From Acidobacteriaceae bacterium (GTDB taxonomy: Bacteria; Acidobacteriota; Terriglobia; Terriglobales; Acidobacteriaceae), in assembly GCA_003156805.1 (NCBI GenBank), contig PMHV01000031.1, forward strand, positions 486 to 62,494: a stretch of 62,009 nucleotides of DNA, read 5' to 3'. The position numbers were made by a program, and so were the translations under genes. The notes under the pieces are model-generated. The model had not been told where the DNA came from and made no database searches. It saw nothing but the letters and a program-made list of their open reading frames with translations. Of the stretch, positions 59,751 through 62,009 are shown piece by piece. Within the stretch, counting starts at the first letter, position 1, and each line of letters starts with the position of its first letter.

Positions 59751-62009
59751 CTAACGCGAGGGAGATGCAGCTTCGGGCATCAGCACCTCGTCAATAGCTT
59801 TCTCGATCGGTAAAGCCCAACCTTCTAGCCAGGCAGCCGCGCCTACCGTATCGGCCAATGCCTGCCGCGCCGGGTGCAGGCTTGCTTCCAGTTTGGCCTG
59901 TTCTGCCGGCGTGAGCGGAGCGCCAATATTTTGGCGCAGCGCGGCCGCTGCCGCCGCCAATCGCAGCGAACGCTTGGCTTCGAGTTGAACAGCCGCTGCA
60001 CATGCGAAGCACTCCAGCAGGCGCGCAATTCCGCGTTTGTGATCCAGTTCCTGGAAAAGTTTTATGCTTTCCCGGTACATAGAGTGCGCTCTAGGATAAT
60101 CCCCCTGTTCCCTCGCTAAGCTCCCCAGATCGGCGAGCGTGCCGGCAATGCCCCAACGGTCGTCGAGTTCCCGAAAAATTACCAGGCCCTGTTCGTACAA
60201 CGTACGCGCGGCCGCGGAATCACCCTGATCGCGAGCGACATCCCCTTGGTAGTTCGTCGACCAGGCGACGCCTGTCCGATCTCCCAATTCCCGGAAGATT
60301 GAGAGACACTCCGCGTATAGAACGCGCGCGCGGGCGTTGTCACCCTGCAATTTGACGATATTCGCCAGGTTACTGAGAGAACGAGCGACCGCCTTCTGGT
60401 CGCCCAACTCTCTCCACAGCACCATGCTTTCTTCGAGCAGAGAGCGCGCAACCGCGACGTCACCCCGGTCCCGAGCAATGACCGCCAACGCATTTAGAGA
60501 TACCGCTGCGCCCTGCCTGTCACGCAATTGACGCGCGATGTCCAGACTTTCCCTGATGAGTGCATCCGCCGGGGCATAATCTCCCTGCCCAACTGCGAGC
60601 ACGCCTGCGGCAAAAAGCGCACGCTCTCGCGCCTTCGTGGGAGCTGCCGCGCTTGCGAGCCTCAGCAGTTTTCCCAGGCTGTCCCTTCCTTCGGCGAGAT
60701 ACTCGCGCGCCTCCCAAAAGCGAAACAGGGCTGCGCCGAGACGCAGGCCCCACTCCGCATCTCCGCTTTCTGTCAGCCACTCGAGGCCTGCACGAAAATT
60801 GTCATGTTCGAACCCGAAGCGTTCCAGCCATTCCGTCCCTTCCGCGCCGCTCTTCTCCGTAGCCTCTTCCTCTGCCAGCACCAGGCAGTAAGCGGCATGG
60901 GCGCGCTTGGTCAAGGCCTCCTCCCCGCTTGCCTGCAGTTTTTCCAGAGCGTACTCGCGAATCGTCTCCAGCATCACGAACCGCGATTCACACTTCGTTT
61001 GTTCGACTTGTTGCACCAGGCTTTTGTCGACCATAGATGCCATGCCGTCGAGCAGGTCCAGATCGAGATCACCTTTGGCATCGCATACTGCCTCCACACC
61101 TTCCAGATTGCATCCCACGAACACCGATAATCTTCGGAAGAGCTTCTGCTCAGGCGCGCTCAGCAGATCGTAGCTCCAATCCATGGCCGCACGAAGCGTC
61201 TGCTGGCGCTGTGGCAGGTCCCGCGCGCCGCCCGTTAGTAGCTGCAACCGGCTCGCCAGGCGTGTCCGCATGGAAGAGGGTGAAAGCACTTTGACCCGGG
61301 CGGCTGCGAGCTCGATTGCTAGAGGCAGACCATCCAACCGGGCGCAAATCTCGGTGACGGCCGCCGCGTTTCCCTGGTTAAGTTCAAAATCTGGCTTGGC
61401 AGCGACGGCGCGTTGCACGAACAGCGCCACCGCAGGGCACCGTGACAGGACTTCCATTGAAGGCGTGGACCGTGAATCCGGCAACCCAAGCGGCGGCACC
61501 GGAAATTCATGTTCTCCGTAAACGTGTAGCGCGGCGCGACTGGTTACCAGGATTTTAAGATTGGGACCAAGGGCCAGAAGTTCTGCTACGGTGGGCGCGG
61601 CCTTAACCAGATGCTCGAAATTGTCCAGCACGAGCAGCATTGGTGGGCGCAATGAATCCTGTAGATTCTTCTTGAGTATTTCGAGCGGTGACTGCCCCCC
61701 CGCCTCCCGGATTCCCAACGTCTGCAAGATCACGGAAGCGATCAAGCCTGGATCGCTTACCGGGAAGAGCGGAACAAAATGAGCGCCACCCGGAAAGCGC
61801 TCGACAAGGCCACTCGCCACCTGCAGGGCGAGACGCGTTTTGCCGATTCCGCCCGGACCTGTGACCGTGACCAGGCGGACATCCGGACGCAGCAAGAGTT
61901 CTTTGGCAGCAGCTACTTCTTTCTCCCGCCCCACAAATCCGGTTCGCTGCACAGGAAGATTGATCGGACGGGTCTCAACCTGCTTGACTGGCTTCTCCGA
62001 GAAGCGGTC
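59751..62009 (-). CDS. STAND/NB-ARC ATPase with TPR repeats, 5' end outside window
   Basis: At least 752 residues. The frame is open to the right edge and reads TRPINLPVQRTGFVGREKEV, the usual linker before the ATPase, so an N-terminal DNA-binding or cyclase domain probably lies beyond 62009. Walker A is TVTGPGGIGKTRLALQ, Walker B MLLVLDNFEHL, then ILVTSRAALHVYGEHEF and GLPLAIELAAARVKVLSP. The C-terminal half is at least five TPR units with a 40-residue period (ARDQGDSAAARTLYEQGLVI). Signal-transduction regulator; ligand unknown. Confidence 0.85.
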   Translation of the reverse strand, partial: DRFSEKPVKQVETRPINLPVQRTGFVGREKEVAAAKELLLRPDVRLVTVTGPGGIGKTRLALQVASGLVERFPGGAHFVPLFPVSDPGLIASVILQTLGIREAGGQSPLEILKKNLQDSLRPPMLLVLDNFEHLVKAAPTVAELLALGPNLKILVTSRAALHVYGEHEFPVPPLGLPDSRSTPSMEVLSRCPAVALFVQRAVAAKPDFELNQGNAAAVTEICARLDGLPLAIELAAARVKVLSPSSMRTRLASRLQLLTGGARDLPQRQQTLRAAMDWSYDLLSAPEQKLFRRLSVFVGCNLEGVEAVCDAKGDLDLDLLDGMASMVDKSLVQQVEQTKCESRFVMLETIREYALEKLQASGEEALTKRAHAAYCLVLAEEEATEKSGAEGTEWLERFGFEHDNFRAGLEWLTESGDAEWGLRLGAALFRFWEAREYLAEGRDSLGKLLRLASAAAPTKARERALFAAGVLAVGQGDYAPADALIRESLDIARQLRDRQGAAVSLNALAVIARDRGDVAVARSLLEESMVLWRELGDQKAVARSLSNLANIVKLQGDNARARVLYAECLSIFRELGDRTGVAWSTNYQGDVARDQGDSAAARTLYEQGLVIFRELDDRWGIAGTLADLGSLAREQGDYPRAHSMYRESIKLFQELDHKRGIARLLECFACAAAVQLEAKRSLRLAAAAAALRQNIGAPLTPAEQAKLEASLHPARQALADTVGAAAWLEGWALPIEKAIDEVLMPEAASPSR

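Overview
The window is a stretch of GC-rich bacterial chromosome that looks like Acidobacteriota (Terriglobia / Koribacter-Sulfotelmatobacter type). The evidence is indirect: a split-alpha pntAA-pntAB-pntB transhydrogenase operon, a trpS-scpA-scpB-rluB-hisC run, an imuA-imuB-dnaE2 cassette, remnants of GloVer-type repeat proteins, many type II toxin-antitoxin pairs, and several families of dispersed palindromic repeats in gaps and even inside genes. No rRNA, tRNA, CRISPR array, transposase or phage gene was seen.

Layout. 0-4.3 kb: GTP-type PEP carboxykinase (cut by the left edge) and the proton-translocating transhydrogenase. 4.7-11.7 kb: a FitAB-type toxin-antitoxin pair, a YbiT-type ABC-F ATPase, a MerR-HTH/TPR fusion, an acyl-CoA dehydrogenase, two small envelope proteins and Fpg. 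11.8-16.7 kb (minus): trpS-scpA-scpB-rluB-hisC. 16.9-20 kb: an APC permease and an N-acyl-amino-acid amidohydrolase broken by one in-frame TGA. 20-27.7 kb (minus): two TPR/exported proteins, rnc, two lepB paralogues and an AsmA-like protein. 28.2-33.8 kb (minus): regulators (LuxR-type response regulator, ECF sigma factor with its anti-sigma, single-domain receiver, MazEF) and an unusual two-gene operon with a Cys-rich protein. 34.5-40.8 kb: ahcY, a large exported protein, an orphan PD-(D/E)XK protein and metK; ahcY and metK both belong to the activated-methyl cycle.

40.8-45 kb is an accessory, repeat-rich island with two more toxin-antitoxin modules, a lower-GC orphan gene, a 100-bp hairpin, MITE-like inverted repeats and an RluA-type pseudouridine synthase. 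45-49.9 kb: a PhoU-domain protein, a PhoB-like regulator with a Pho-box-like promoter, and PEP carboxylase. 49.9-56.5 kb: the SOS mutasome cassette imuA-imuB-dnaE2 behind a near-consensus promoter. 56.5-62 kb: a MetE-like remnant, an MFS transporter, a TPR remnant, an OsmC/DUF4242 divergent pair and a STAND ATPase/TPR regulator cut by the right edge.

The most unusual observation is that the mutasome cassette is loaded with dispersed repeats. Both gene spacers consist of them, and imuA and dnaE2 carry them as in-frame insertions. A 124-bp element with near-perfect 25-30 bp inverted arms occurs twice in dnaE2. A third copy of its left arm lies in imuA and is itself split by a second palindromic repeat. 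All copies are read in the same phase, adding PR(R/S)HG(D/G)TEK...SVP(P/S)CLRGE peptides.
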